Below are positions 36,800 to 45,088 of a DNA stretch of 64,000 nt, one piece after another. A program made the position numbers and the translations under genes. Origin of the DNA: Labrys sedimenti (GTDB lineage: Bacteria > Pseudomonadota > Alphaproteobacteria > Rhizobiales > Labraceae); NCBI RefSeq assembly GCF_034424805.1, contig NZ_JAXOUF010000002.1:992001-1056000 (forward strand), in the 5' to 3' direction. The notes under the pieces were generated by a model. The model was not told the origin of the DNA. It saw only the letters and a list, made by a program, of their open reading frames with translations, and ran no database searches. Numbering within the stretch: the stretch's first letter is position 1; each line of letters begins with the position of its first letter.

Positions 36800-37416
36800 G
36801 GATCACGCTGTTCGGCACGCCTGACAGCGTCCATACGCGGATCATCCGGCTGATTCCCGATTTGAAGAATGTCAGTCATGACTTTGTCATGGCTGACATT
36901 TTTGACGACAGGGGCATACCGGATGACTATGAGCGGCGCCATCCGTTCCGGCGTATCCCGAGCATCGAGATCGATGGCATTGTTGTCTATGAGACCGATG
37001 CCATTGCCCATTATATCGAGGCGCTGCTGCCCGACCCTTCGTTGGTGCCTGCCGATGCCCAGGCCGCGGCACGCATGCGCCAGATCATGCGCGTGGTCGA
37101 TCATTACGCCTATCGTCCGCTGGTCTGGGGGATCTATGTGCCGCTATGGTGGCGCGATGGCACGATGCCCACACCGGAGACACTGGCGAAGGCCGAGACG
37201 GCATTGCGCGCCTTGCAGGAATTGGTGGGTGAGGGGGGCGTGGGGCTTTCTCCCAACCTGGCTTGGTGCTACCTCGCGCCCGTCCTGGCTGTTGCCGACA
37301 GTGTTTCGGCCGGAAGCGAGTTGATCGCTCGCGTACCGGTTGTGAGAGAATGGTGGCATTCCGTCCGGGATGCGCCTGCCATGGTGAGGACACGCTCGCG
37401 AGAGAGCCGCTATTGA
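36796..37416 (+). CDS. Glutathione S-transferase-like protein
   Basis: A 206-residue protein with an N-terminal thioredoxin-like domain ending in FRRIPSIEIDGIVVYETDAIAHYIE, the usual GST cis-proline and Glu/Ser-Thr glutathione contact region, and a helical C-terminal domain. The GTG start overlaps the pepA stop (GTGA at 36796-36799), indicating coupling. Substrate unknown. A near-perfect 15-bp inverted repeat with a three-base loop lies inside the coding region at 36868-36900. Confidence 0.85.
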   Translation: MRITLFGTPDSVHTRIIRLIPDLKNVSHDFVMADIFDDRGIPDDYERRHPFRRIPSIEIDGIVVYETDAIAHYIEALLPDPSLVPADAQAAARMRQIMRVVDHYAYRPLVWGIYVPLWWRDGTMPTPETLAKAETALRALQELVGEGGVGLSPNLAWCYLAPVLAVADSVSAGSELIARVPVVREWWHSVRDAPAMVRTRSRESRY

Positions 37417-37429
37417 GAAAGGCGAGGCG

Positions 37430-37876
37430 ATGACGGAATTGCTCTTCTATCATCTGCAGAGAGCCCCGCTCGAACGGGTTCTGCCGGGCCTTCTGGAAAA
37501 GTCCCTGCAGCGCGGCTGGCGCTGCGCGGTGCAAGGGCCGCAGGAGCGCTTGCGTTCGCTCGATGATGTGCTCTGGACCTATAATGACGAAGCCTTCCTG
37601 CCGCATGGGCTGGAGAGCGACGATGGTCCCGCCCAGCCGATCGTGCTGGTGACGCATGAGGGCAATCCCAACGGCGCTGCGATCCGTTTCCTCGTCGATG
37701 GCGCCCCCTTGCCGGCGGATGCTCCGAGCTATGAGCGCATCGTGCTGATGTTCGACGGCAATGACGCCGACGCCGTGCAAGGCGCGCGGGATCAGTGGAA
37801 GCAGGCCAAGGAACTGGGATTTGCCGCGACCTATTGGCAGCAGAGCGACGAGGGGCGCTGGGAAAAGAAGGCGTAA
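37430..37876 (+). CDS. holC: DNA polymerase III chi subunit
   Basis: A 148-residue protein starting MTELLFYHL, with ALRSLDDVLWTYND-like features: here LRSLDDVLWTYNDEAFLPHG, the conserved centre of HolC. Chi links the clamp loader, through psi, to single-stranded DNA-binding protein. The start follows AAGGCGAGG and lies 13 bases after the GST-like gene. pepA-holC proximity is a widely conserved arrangement. Confidence 0.94.
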   Translation: MTELLFYHLQRAPLERVLPGLLEKSLQRGWRCAVQGPQERLRSLDDVLWTYNDEAFLPHGLESDDGPAQPIVLVTHEGNPNGAAIRFLVDGAPLPADAPSYERIVLMFDGNDADAVQGARDQWKQAKELGFAATYWQQSDEGRWEKKA

Positions 37877-37904
37877 GCCAGATCCGATCGGATCGGCAGT
37901 CGAT

Positions 37905-38834
37905 CTAGGCGCACTGCTGCCCCTCGGCCAAGGAATCTTCCTGCCTCTGCCCGAAATGCGCGCGGACATGGTCGATGAAGGCACTTGCCATCCAGGTGAT
38001 GGGAAATTGGCGCGGCGTGATGATCGCCGCCTTTTGCGGGGGGAGTGGATCCTCGAGCTCCACGATCGCCAGCGGGAGGCCGTCCTCACTGACACCGGAA
38101 CGGGAGCGTGTGGTCAGCAGCGCGATGCCGAGACCATTGGCAACCAGGCCGCGTACCATGTCGATCGTGCGCGCTTCCATACCGAGGGTCGGCACCACCC
38201 CCGCCTGGCGGAACAGCGCCAGGAAATAGTCGCGGCTGTGCGGCAGGTTGATCAGGATCAGGGGCCAGGCCGCGACGTCCCGCAGCCGGGCACGGCGCTT
38301 GCCGGCAAGCGGGTGACCGGCCGGAACCAGCACATAGGGCTGGAATTCCGCGACTGTTTCGGTCGCGCCAGCGCGGCCGAGATCGAGATCGTAGAGCAGC
38401 GCAACTTCGATCAGCCCGTTATCGACCAGGCGGTGCAGTTCCTCGATGTCGCCCTCCCGCATCCGCACTTCGACATGCGGGTGGGACTGGCGGAAGGCAC
38501 GGATGATCGGCGGCAGGTGCAACGGGCCCAGCGTGGCCAGACAGCCGACGTCGAGGAAGGTCTGCCGCCCGGACGAAACGCCCGGCGAAGCTGACCAGGC
38601 ATTGATCTGGGAGAGGATGGAGCGAGCCTCGGCAAGCTTGTCGCGTCCGGCCTGGGTCAGGACAAGGCCTTGGGCATGGCGGCGCACGAACAGGGGCTGG
38701 CCGATCCTTTCTTCCAATTGGCGGATGGCCACTGAGATCGCCGGCTGGGAGACATGGAGCGCGCGCGCCGCCTGTGCCGTACCCTCATGCTCGGCGGCAG
38801 CCACGAAATAGCTCAGTTGACGGACCGTGATCAT
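37905..38834 (-). CDS. LysR-family transcriptional regulator
   Basis: A LysR regulator of 309 residues from ATG 38834 (MITVRQLSYF). The helix-turn-helix is about residues 10-60 (GTAQAARALHVSQPAISVAIRQLEE) with RRHAQGLVLTQAG following, then the effector-binding domain. An earlier ATG at 38864 would add ten residues and cover the likely operator. It diverges from the CoA-transferase gene, the classic arrangement for a LysR regulator and its target. The effector is unknown; an acyl-CoA or organic acid is plausible from context. Confidence 0.9.
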   Translation of the reverse strand: MITVRQLSYFVAAAEHEGTAQAARALHVSQPAISVAIRQLEERIGQPLFVRRHAQGLVLTQAGRDKLAEARSILSQINAWSASPGVSSGRQTFLDVGCLATLGPLHLPPIIRAFRQSHPHVEVRMREGDIEELHRLVDNGLIEVALLYDLDLGRAGATETVAEFQPYVLVPAGHPLAGKRRARLRDVAAWPLILINLPHSRDYFLALFRQAGVVPTLGMEARTIDMVRGLVANGLGIALLTTRSRSGVSEDGLPLAIVELEDPLPPQKAAIITPRQFPITWMASAFIDHVRAHFGQRQEDSLAEGQQCA

Positions 38835-38846
38835 GAATAGGAAAAA

Positions 38847-38868
38847 CTTATTTTCTTGATGCAATAAG
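38847..38868. promoter_or_regulatory. Candidate LysR-type operator
   Basis: A dyad cttatt-N10-aataag lies in the AT-rich gap between the divergent regulator and CoA-transferase genes. It contains the ATT/AAT half-site pattern and a T-N11-A core expected of LysR sites. It is the most symmetrical sequence in the gap, but assignment is by position and shape only. Confidence 0.5.
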
Positions 38869-38924
38869 AATATTTGCCTTTATCCACGGGCTGTCAAATC
38901 CTGCGCAGACATCAAGGAACAGCC

Positions 38925-40073
38925 ATGACTGGATTTGACCTGCCGCTCGAGGGCCTCGTCGTCCTGGACTTCTCGCGCGTGCTCGCGGGGCCTTTCGCCA
39001 CCGCCCTTCTCGCCGACGCCGGCGCCGATATCATCAAGGTGGAGGGCAGCGCCGGCGACGACTATCGCCATGTCGGCCCGTTCGTTGGGGACGACAGTGC
39101 CATGTTCGAATTTGCCAATCGTGGCAAGCGCAGCATCGTGCTCGACCTCAAGACCGAGGCCGACCGTATCACGGCGCGGCGGCTGGCCGCCCAGGCCGAT
39201 GTGGTGGTCGAAAATTTCCGGCCGGGCGTCGCGTCGCGGCTCGGCATCGCCTATGCCGACCTCGTCGGCGAGAATCCCGATCTCGTCTATCTCAGCATTT
39301 CGGGTTTCGGGCAGAACGGCGCCGGGCGTGATCGGCCGGCCTATGACATCATCGTGCAGGCCGAGAGCGGGCTGATGGCGATGACGGGCATGCCGGACGG
39401 GCCACCGACCTTGATCGGGGAGGCCATCGGGGACATCGGCGCCGGCCTGTATGGCGCCTGGGCGATTACGGCTGCGCTGTGGCAGCGCGAGCGCACCGGG
39501 CGCGGCTGCCATATCGATCTCGCCATGTTCGATGCCCTGCTTTCGCTGTTGCCGACCGGAGCGTGCCGCTATCTGGCGACGGGGGCTGTACCGATGCGCG
39601 TCGGCAACCGCCACCCGCTCTCGGCGCCCTTCGGAGCCTATCGGACCATCGACGGCCACGCGGTGATTGCGGTCCTCAACGAGAAGCTGTTTGCTGATCT
39701 TGCCGCGACCATCGACCAGCCCGGACTGGCGAGTGATCCGCGCTATCGCAGCGATTCCCTGCGCTCGGAAAACGAGCCATCCTTGCGCGCCTGCGTGGAG
39801 CGGTGGACAGGCACGAGGTCGACGGGCGAGGTGGTCAGGGTTCTGGCCGGCGCCGGCATCCCCGTGGCGCCGATCAGCACCGTGGCGCAGGCGATCGATT
39901 CCGAGCAGGCGCATGAGCGTGGCCTTTTTCGGCAAGGAAGTATCGTTCCCCTGCCGGAACAGCCAGCCCATTTCTCGGGCTCCCGGCGTGGCCGGCCCGT
40001 GCGTGCGCCGCGGCTCGGAGAGCACACGCACGACATTCTCGCCGGCCTTGCCGCGCAGGAGGAACAGCAATGA
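38925..40073 (+). CDS. CaiB/BaiF-family CoA-transferase
   Basis: A 382-residue class III CoA-transferase or racemase-type enzyme. The N-terminus LEGLVVLDFSRVLAGPFAT, NRGKRSIVLDLK, and the RPAYDIIVQAESGLMAMTG segment, whose D141 is the likely nucleophile, are family hallmarks. Members move CoA between organic acids (formyl, carnitine, succinyl) or epimerise 2-methylacyl-CoA. The ATG at 38925 follows AAGGAA; the open frame upstream is not conserved. Its stop overlaps the acyl-CoA dehydrogenase start by four bases, so the pair probably activates and then oxidises one organic acid. Confidence 0.9.
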   Translation: MTGFDLPLEGLVVLDFSRVLAGPFATALLADAGADIIKVEGSAGDDYRHVGPFVGDDSAMFEFANRGKRSIVLDLKTEADRITARRLAAQADVVVENFRPGVASRLGIAYADLVGENPDLVYLSISGFGQNGAGRDRPAYDIIVQAESGLMAMTGMPDGPPTLIGEAIGDIGAGLYGAWAITAALWQRERTGRGCHIDLAMFDALLSLLPTGACRYLATGAVPMRVGNRHPLSAPFGAYRTIDGHAVIAVLNEKLFADLAATIDQPGLASDPRYRSDSLRSENEPSLRACVERWTGTRSTGEVVRVLAGAGIPVAPISTVAQAIDSEQAHERGLFRQGSIVPLPEQPAHFSGSRRGRPVRAPRLGEHTHDILAGLAAQEEQQ

Positions 40074-41203
40074 ATTTCGAACCGGATGCCGACACCCTCG
40101 CAGTGGTCGAGCAGATCCGCCGCTTCGCACAGGACGTGCTCAAGCCGAATGCCCGTGAGATCGATGCCAGCGGTGCCTTCGCGTCGCGGCACATTCCGGC
40201 TTTGGCTCAACTGGGAGCCATGGGCATGAACCTGCCGCCGGCATGGGGCGGCCCCGGCCTGTCGCCCGTGGCGCTCTACCTTGCCGTCGAGGCGCTGGCG
40301 GCCGGTTGCGGCTCGACCGTCTCGATGATGACCGCGCATTTCCTGGCCACCGATGCGATCCTGATCGGCGGCGACGACGCGCAGCGCGGCCGCTATCTAT
40401 CGGATGCGGCGGCCGGCAGGACATTGGGTGCATTCGGCCTGACTGAGCCGGGCGCCGGCTCCAATCCGGCCGACATGACGACCCGAGCCGTTCGGGACGG
40501 CGCATCGTATCACCTGCGCGGCGTCAAGCATTTCATCTCCAACGCGGCGCATGCCGATTTCGTCGTCGTCTTCGCCAAGACCGATGCGACGGCCGGCGCC
40601 CGCGGCATTAGCGCCTTCGTGGTCGAGCCCGCCAAAGGAGGCGTGAGAATCGGTCCCCCCGAAAAGACGATGGGCCTGCGCGGCGGGCATGTGTTCGAGG
40701 TCGAGTTCGACTGCCGAATCGAGGAGGAGGCAAGGCTCGGACCGGAAGGAAGTGGCTTCAGGACAGCCCTGAAGACGCTCGACAACGGCCGCACCGAAGT
40801 CGCCGCCATGTGCACCGGAATGGCTGGAGAGGCACTGGCCATGGCGGTGGAATGGGCCAAGACCCGCCAAGTCGGCGGCCATGCGATCGCCGAGTTCCAG
40901 GGACTGCAATGGATGCTGGCCGATATGGCGACCGAACTCGATGCGGCGCGCCTGATGGGACTGAGGGCCGCCTCCCTGCGCGAGAGAGGCGAACGCTTTT
41001 CGAAGGAAGCCTCCATGGCCAAGCTATTTGCCTCGGAAAAGGCCGGGTCGATCATCGACCGCGCCCTGCAGATCCATGGCGGCTATGGCTATTCCCAGGA
41101 ATTGCCCCTGGAACGAATGGCGCGCGATGTCCGCATCATGCGGATTTACGAGGGCTCATCGGAGATACAGCGTAACATCATAGCGCGCATGCTGCTCGCC
41201 TGA
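40070..41203 (+). CDS. Acyl-CoA dehydrogenase
   Basis: A 377-residue FAD flavoprotein. FGLTEPGAGSNPADMTTRA is the substrate/FAD-binding segment, and IHGGYGYSQELPLERMARDVRIMRIYEGSSEIQRNII the C-terminal signature, with E361 in the catalytic-base position. It introduces a double bond next to the thioester and passes electrons to ETF. It starts at ATGA overlapping the CoA-transferase gene. Chain-length preference cannot be read. It is followed by a 237-base gap and an amino-acid ABC importer that may or may not be related. Confidence 0.93.
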   Translation: MNFEPDADTLAVVEQIRRFAQDVLKPNAREIDASGAFASRHIPALAQLGAMGMNLPPAWGGPGLSPVALYLAVEALAAGCGSTVSMMTAHFLATDAILIGGDDAQRGRYLSDAAAGRTLGAFGLTEPGAGSNPADMTTRAVRDGASYHLRGVKHFISNAAHADFVVVFAKTDATAGARGISAFVVEPAKGGVRIGPPEKTMGLRGGHVFEVEFDCRIEEEARLGPEGSGFRTALKTLDNGRTEVAAMCTGMAGEALAMAVEWAKTRQVGGHAIAEFQGLQWMLADMATELDAARLMGLRAASLRERGERFSKEASMAKLFASEKAGSIIDRALQIHGGYGYSQELPLERMARDVRIMRIYEGSSEIQRNIIARMLLA

Positions 41204-41440
41204 GTGTTCGCGACTTGATGGTGGTCTCAAATCGTAGAGGCCCCCCGCAACGAAGGGGAACAAGGATGTGGTTTTGCCGATACGTATCTTGCGCTCCAAC
41301 GTCCTGATGGTGATACCACCCCATGATTTAACGCGAGGCCGTCACCTCTGAGAAACTGTCGCGGTGCGATTGCGAAATCCACTCTCGACGGTGCCAAGAA
41401 AAGCGGGTTCAATCCAAAACCTATCCAGGTGGAGAACATA

Positions 41441-42262
41441 ATGAAAATCGGAACCTTATTGCGTGGCGCGCTGCTCGGTCTTGCCCTTGTCGGGGGTTCG
41501 GGACTGGCGGCGTCGGCCGATCAGCTGGCCAACGTCAAGAGTGCCGGTAAGATCGTGACGGCAACGGACATGCACTATGCCCCGTTCGACATGGTTGTCG
41601 ACGGCACCTATCAGGGCATGACCAAGGACCTGTTCGACAATGTCGCCAAGGAGATCGGCGTCGAACCCGTCTATCAGGACCTGCCCTGGACCTCCCAGCT
41701 TCCGGGCCTCGAAGTGTCGAAATTCGACATCGTCATCGCGCCGGTGACGATCACGCCCGAACGGCTCGAGCGCTACACCTTCACCCTGCCGATCGCCGAT
41801 GCGACAGTCGGCATCGTCAAGGCCGCCGCCAACAAGGACATCAACAAGCCCGAGGACATCGCTGGGAAGACCGTCGGCGTGCAGCAGGGCACGGCTCAGT
41901 TCAAGCAGTTGCAGGAATTCGGCACCAAGGTCGGCAATGTAACCATCAAGGAATATGGCACCACCGACGAGGCCTATGCCGATCTGGCCGCCGGCCGTCT
42001 CGATGCCGTGGCGGGCTCGGCCCCCAATCTCGCCTATCTCGTCAAGCAGCGTGGCGACGTGTTCGCCCTGCCTGAGGTTTCGACCTTCGGCAAGCCGACC
42101 TATTTTGCCTGGGTGCTGCGCAAGGGTGATGACAGCGCCAGCTTTGCCGGCGCCATCAAGGATGCCATCGTCAAGATGACCAAGGATGGGCGCGTCAAGG
42201 CGATCCAGGAAAAGTGGCTCGGCAAATATACCGAACTGCCGCTGGAGGTGCCGGCCAAGTGA
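41441..42262 (+). CDS. Polar amino-acid ABC transporter, periplasmic binding protein
   Basis: A 273-residue secreted protein. The signal peptide covers residues 1-26 or so (AASA before the cut). The family-3 solute-binding pattern follows: GKIVTATDMHYAPFD, YQGMTKDLFDNVAKEIG, FDIVIAPVTITPERL, and GKTVGVQQGTAQ. The ATG at 41441 follows GGTGGAG with good spacing; a GTG 12 bases upstream overlaps that site. It is first of a binding protein, two permeases and ATPase set. The particular amino acid is unknown. Confidence 0.93.
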   Translation: MKIGTLLRGALLGLALVGGSGLAASADQLANVKSAGKIVTATDMHYAPFDMVVDGTYQGMTKDLFDNVAKEIGVEPVYQDLPWTSQLPGLEVSKFDIVIAPVTITPERLERYTFTLPIADATVGIVKAAANKDINKPEDIAGKTVGVQQGTAQFKQLQEFGTKVGNVTIKEYGTTDEAYADLAAGRLDAVAGSAPNLAYLVKQRGDVFALPEVSTFGKPTYFAWVLRKGDDSASFAGAIKDAIVKMTKDGRVKAIQEKWLGKYTELPLEVPAK

Positions 42263-42416
42263 CCTGAAGCGTCCCGCGATCCGGCGCAACTCGTCGGATC
42301 GCGAGGGCGCATCACAATGAAGAGCCGGAGCAAAGCGCGATTCGCCGCAGTCGCGCCTCGCTCCGGGAACGCAGGGCGTCCCGGTGGCGCCGTGCTCCGG
42401 TCACCGGTCCTCCCGC

Positions 42417-43064
42417 ATGTTCTCGCTGAATGCCTTCATCAAGAGCTTCCGCGCATTGGCGCTGGGAGTTCCGAGCACCCTGATCGTCTCGCTGCTGGGG
42501 ATCGCGATCGGGCTCCTCGTTGGTGCACTGATCTGCGCCGGTGCCCTGTCGCTCTCGCATGTATTGCGGAGGGGTGCTGCGGTCTGGATCAGCTTCTTTC
42601 GCGGCGTGCCGCTGATGGTGCAGCTGCTTTTGATGTTCTACCTCCTGCCGGTCGTCGGCATCAATGTGCCGCCGATGGTGGCGGCAGTGCTGGCCGTTGG
42701 CCTGTGCTCCAGTGCCTATGTCGCCGAAATCTGGCGTGGGGCCATCAATGCGCTGCCGCGCGGGCAGACCGAGGCGGCCGTCGCCATCGGCATGCTGCCG
42801 CGTTCGATCTGGACACGGATCATCCTGCCGCAGGCGGTCCGGCTGTCGCTGCCGGCGCTGGTCAACGAACTCATCCTGCTCGTGAAGGCCTCCTCGCTGG
42901 TCTCCCTGGTCGGCATCTGGGAGATCACGCGGGCCAGCCAGGCCGAGGCGGGGGCAAGCTATCGCCCGCTCGAGGCCTATGTCGCGGCTGGGTGCCTCTA
43001 TCTCGTGATCAATCTGTGCCTGGCCACGCTCGGCCGGTACCTGGAACGAAGGACGGCTGCGTGA
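42417..43064 (+). CDS. Polar amino-acid ABC transporter, permease 1
   Basis: A 215-residue HisM/GlnP-type permease of about five helices, with the ATPase-docking loop GAINALPRGQTEAAVAIGM and the SFFRGVPLMVQLLLMFY segment after helix 2. The ATG at 42417 gives a normal N-terminus (MFSLNAFIKSFRALALG), but no good ribosome site is visible and a GTG 33 bases upstream is possible. Its stop overlaps the start of the second permease (TGATG at 43062-43066). Confidence 0.9.
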   Translation: MFSLNAFIKSFRALALGVPSTLIVSLLGIAIGLLVGALICAGALSLSHVLRRGAAVWISFFRGVPLMVQLLLMFYLLPVVGINVPPMVAAVLAVGLCSSAYVAEIWRGAINALPRGQTEAAVAIGMLPRSIWTRIILPQAVRLSLPALVNELILLVKASSLVSLVGIWEITRASQAEAGASYRPLEAYVAAGCLYLVINLCLATLGRYLERRTAA

Positions 43065-43720
43065 TGGAGCTGATCGTTCACTACGGGCCGGCGCTGCTGC
43101 GTGGTTTCGGCATGACGGTGCTGTGCTGGCTGGTCGGCACCGCCTGTTCCGTCGTACTCGGCCTCGTCATCGCGCTGGCGCAGCGCTATGGGCCGGCGCC
43201 GTTGCGCTGGCTGCTCGTCGGCTATGTCGAGGCTATCCGCGGCACGCCCTTCCTGGTCCAGCTCTATGTGCTCTATTACGGCGGCCCCGCCTTCGGCTTG
43301 AGGCTCGATGCCCTGCCGGCGGGGCTGATCGGCCTGTCGATCTATGGCAGTCCCTATTTCGCGGAGATTTTCCGCTCGGGCTTCAACGCGGTCCCGCTGG
43401 GGCAGATCGAGGCGGCGCGCACCATCGGCATGAGCGAGTTCGCCATTGTCAGGCGCATCCTGCTGCCGCTCGCCTTGGTGTCGTCCCTGCCGGCGCTGGT
43501 GAATTTCGCCATCATCCTGACCAAGGAGACGGTGGTGCTCTCCACCATCACGGTGCCGGAGCTGCGCTACCAGGTGGACCGGATGATCACCGAGACCTTC
43601 CGCTATTTCGAGGCCACTTTGGCGCTGGCTTTGTTCTTCTGGGGCCTGGTGGAATTCGTTTCCCGGCTCGGCCGCTGGCTGGAAGGCCGCGTGACCCACT
43701 ACATGATCGAAAGACGCTGA
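43064..43720 (+). CDS. Polar amino-acid ABC transporter, permease 2
   Basis: A 218-residue permease starting MELIVHYGPALLRGF. YVEAIRGTPFLVQLYVLYYGG and the EAA-loop SGFNAVPLGQIEAARTIGM place it with HisQ/GlnP-type proteins. It pairs with the preceding permease as a heterodimer. An open frame in the same register continues about 750 bases upstream, but that part is a shadow of permease 1. The ATPase gene starts one base after its stop. Confidence 0.92.
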   Translation: MELIVHYGPALLRGFGMTVLCWLVGTACSVVLGLVIALAQRYGPAPLRWLLVGYVEAIRGTPFLVQLYVLYYGGPAFGLRLDALPAGLIGLSIYGSPYFAEIFRSGFNAVPLGQIEAARTIGMSEFAIVRRILLPLALVSSLPALVNFAIILTKETVVLSTITVPELRYQVDRMITETFRYFEATLALALFFWGLVEFVSRLGRWLEGRVTHYMIERR

Positions 43721-43721
43721 G

Positions 43722-44498
43722 ATGGAACAGGCTTCCTCCGTCGAGATCCGCAAGGTCGACAAGTTCTACGGGCCGTTCCAGGCGCTGAAGCAGATCTCTG
43801 CCTCGATCCCTCCCGGCAAGGTCACCTGCCTGATCGGCCCGTCCGGATCGGGCAAGTCGACCCTGCTGCGCTGCATCAACTTCCTCGAGGAATATGATGC
43901 CGGCGAGATCCGCATCGATGGCCGGCTGATCGGCTACGAGACCCCGGGCGGCAAGCGCATGGCTTCGGGCAAGCTGCGCGAGATGCGCCGGCGCATCGGT
44001 ATGGTGTTCCAGCAGTTCAATCTCTGGCCGCATATGACCGCGTTGCAGAATGTCGCGGAAGGCCTCGTCCAGGTGCGCGGCTTCTCCAGGTCCGAAGCTC
44101 AGGCGCGTGCGGCGGAGGCGCTGCGCAAGGTGGGGCTGGCGGACAAGATGGCCAATCATCCCGGGCGGCTTTCCGGCGGGCAGCAGCAACGCGTTGCCAT
44201 CGCCCGGGCTATCGCCATGGAGCCCAAGCTGATGCTGTTCGACGAGCCGACCTCGGCGCTCGATCCCGAACTGGTCGGCGAGGTGCTGAACGTGATGAAG
44301 CAACTAGCCGCCGAGGGCATGACCATGGTGGTCGTCACCCACGAAATGGGCTTTGCCGCCCATGTCGGCGATCAGGTGGCCTTCATGGAAGCGGGTGAAC
44401 TGGTCGCCGTCGATACGCCGGCGGCGATCTTCCACAACCCGGCCGACAAGCGCATCCAGTCCTTCCTGCGCACCTATAACGAGCGCAACAGTTTCTAG
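43722..44498 (+). CDS. Polar amino-acid ABC transporter, ATP-binding protein
   Basis: A 258-residue GlnQ/HisP-like ATPase with Walker A GPSGSGKST, the Q-loop VFQQFNLWPH, signature LSGGQQQRVAIARA, Walker B LMLFDEPTSALDP and the switch histidine in VVVTHEMGF. It completes the four-gene importer. In principle it could also energise the aapJQM proteins, whose own ATPase gene is absent from their locus; that is speculative. Confidence 0.94.
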   Translation: MEQASSVEIRKVDKFYGPFQALKQISASIPPGKVTCLIGPSGSGKSTLLRCINFLEEYDAGEIRIDGRLIGYETPGGKRMASGKLREMRRRIGMVFQQFNLWPHMTALQNVAEGLVQVRGFSRSEAQARAAEALRKVGLADKMANHPGRLSGGQQQRVAIARAIAMEPKLMLFDEPTSALDPELVGEVLNVMKQLAAEGMTMVVVTHEMGFAAHVGDQVAFMEAGELVAVDTPAAIFHNPADKRIQSFLRTYNERNSF

Positions 44499-44531
44499 GC
44501 CGTAATCCCATGGTGCCGTGCGGCGGCAAGC

Positions 44532-45014
44532 CTACCCCTTCAACTGCGCCATGACGCCGGCGATGTCGCCCATGCCCCAGTGCTCGGCGATCAGGCCGGC
44601 CTCGACGCGGAAGATGTCGCAGGAGGTGAAGCGCAGGTGCTTGCCGGTGGGGGCGATGCCGAAATAGGGGCCCTTGTGCGTGCCGCTATAGACGAAGCTC
44701 GCGGCGACCTTGTCGCCTTGGCTCACCTGCGTCTCGATCGCGACCTGCAGGTCGGGTAGGGCTGTGAGGCGGGCCTGGAAGAAGGCCACCGTGGCCTGCT
44801 TGGCGCTCAGCTCCTTGCGGGCCGGGGCGGCAGCACTGGCCTGGTTGTTGATGTAATCGTCGGAGAACAGGGCGGCGAAACCCGCGATGTCATGGGCGTT
44901 CAGCCGGGCCGCAAAACGTTCCGCCACATTGGGCTCCTGCGCCAGCGCCGGCAGGCTGGTGCCACCTGCCAGGGCGAGTCCGCCGAGGATCATCAGTCTG
45001 CGCCGATCGTCCAT
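44532..45014 (-). CDS. SnoaL-like/ester-cyclase protein with export signal
   Basis: A 160-residue protein. The first 26 residues (MDDRRRLMILGGLALAGG and on to PALA) form a signal sequence with an arginine cluster that resembles, but does not fully match, a Tat signal. The rest fits the SnoaL/NTF2-like fold: FAARLNAHDIAGFAALFSDDYINN, then GTHKGPYFGIAPTGKHLRFTSCDIFRVEAGLIAEHWGMGD. Such proteins are cyclases or simple binding folds; no substrate is evident. It lies downstream of the ABC-F gene on the same strand but behind a strong hairpin. Confidence 0.82.
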   Translation of the reverse strand: MDDRRRLMILGGLALAGGTSLPALAQEPNVAERFAARLNAHDIAGFAALFSDDYINNQASAAAPARKELSAKQATVAFFQARLTALPDLQVAIETQVSQGDKVAASFVYSGTHKGPYFGIAPTGKHLRFTSCDIFRVEAGLIAEHWGMGDIAGVMAQLKG

Positions 45015-45055
45015 GTCAGGCCTCCGGTCTGGTGTCGTTGCCGCAGCGCGGGATT

Positions 45056-45082
45056 GGAGTGTCAGCCGGAGGCTGACACTCC
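45056..45082 (-). terminator. Hairpin after the ABC-F gene
   Basis: A perfect 12-bp stem (ggagtgtcagcc/ggctgacactcc) with a three-base loop begins just beyond the ABC-F stop codon in the direction of transcription. No T-run is present. It probably separates that gene from the SnoaL-like gene. Confidence 0.65.
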
Positions 45083-45088
45083 GTGACG

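Noticed and set aside
42317..43063. Extended N-terminus for amino-acid permease 2
   Set aside because: It is a shadow of permease 1 in another frame. The start at 43064 overlaps the permease 1 stop.
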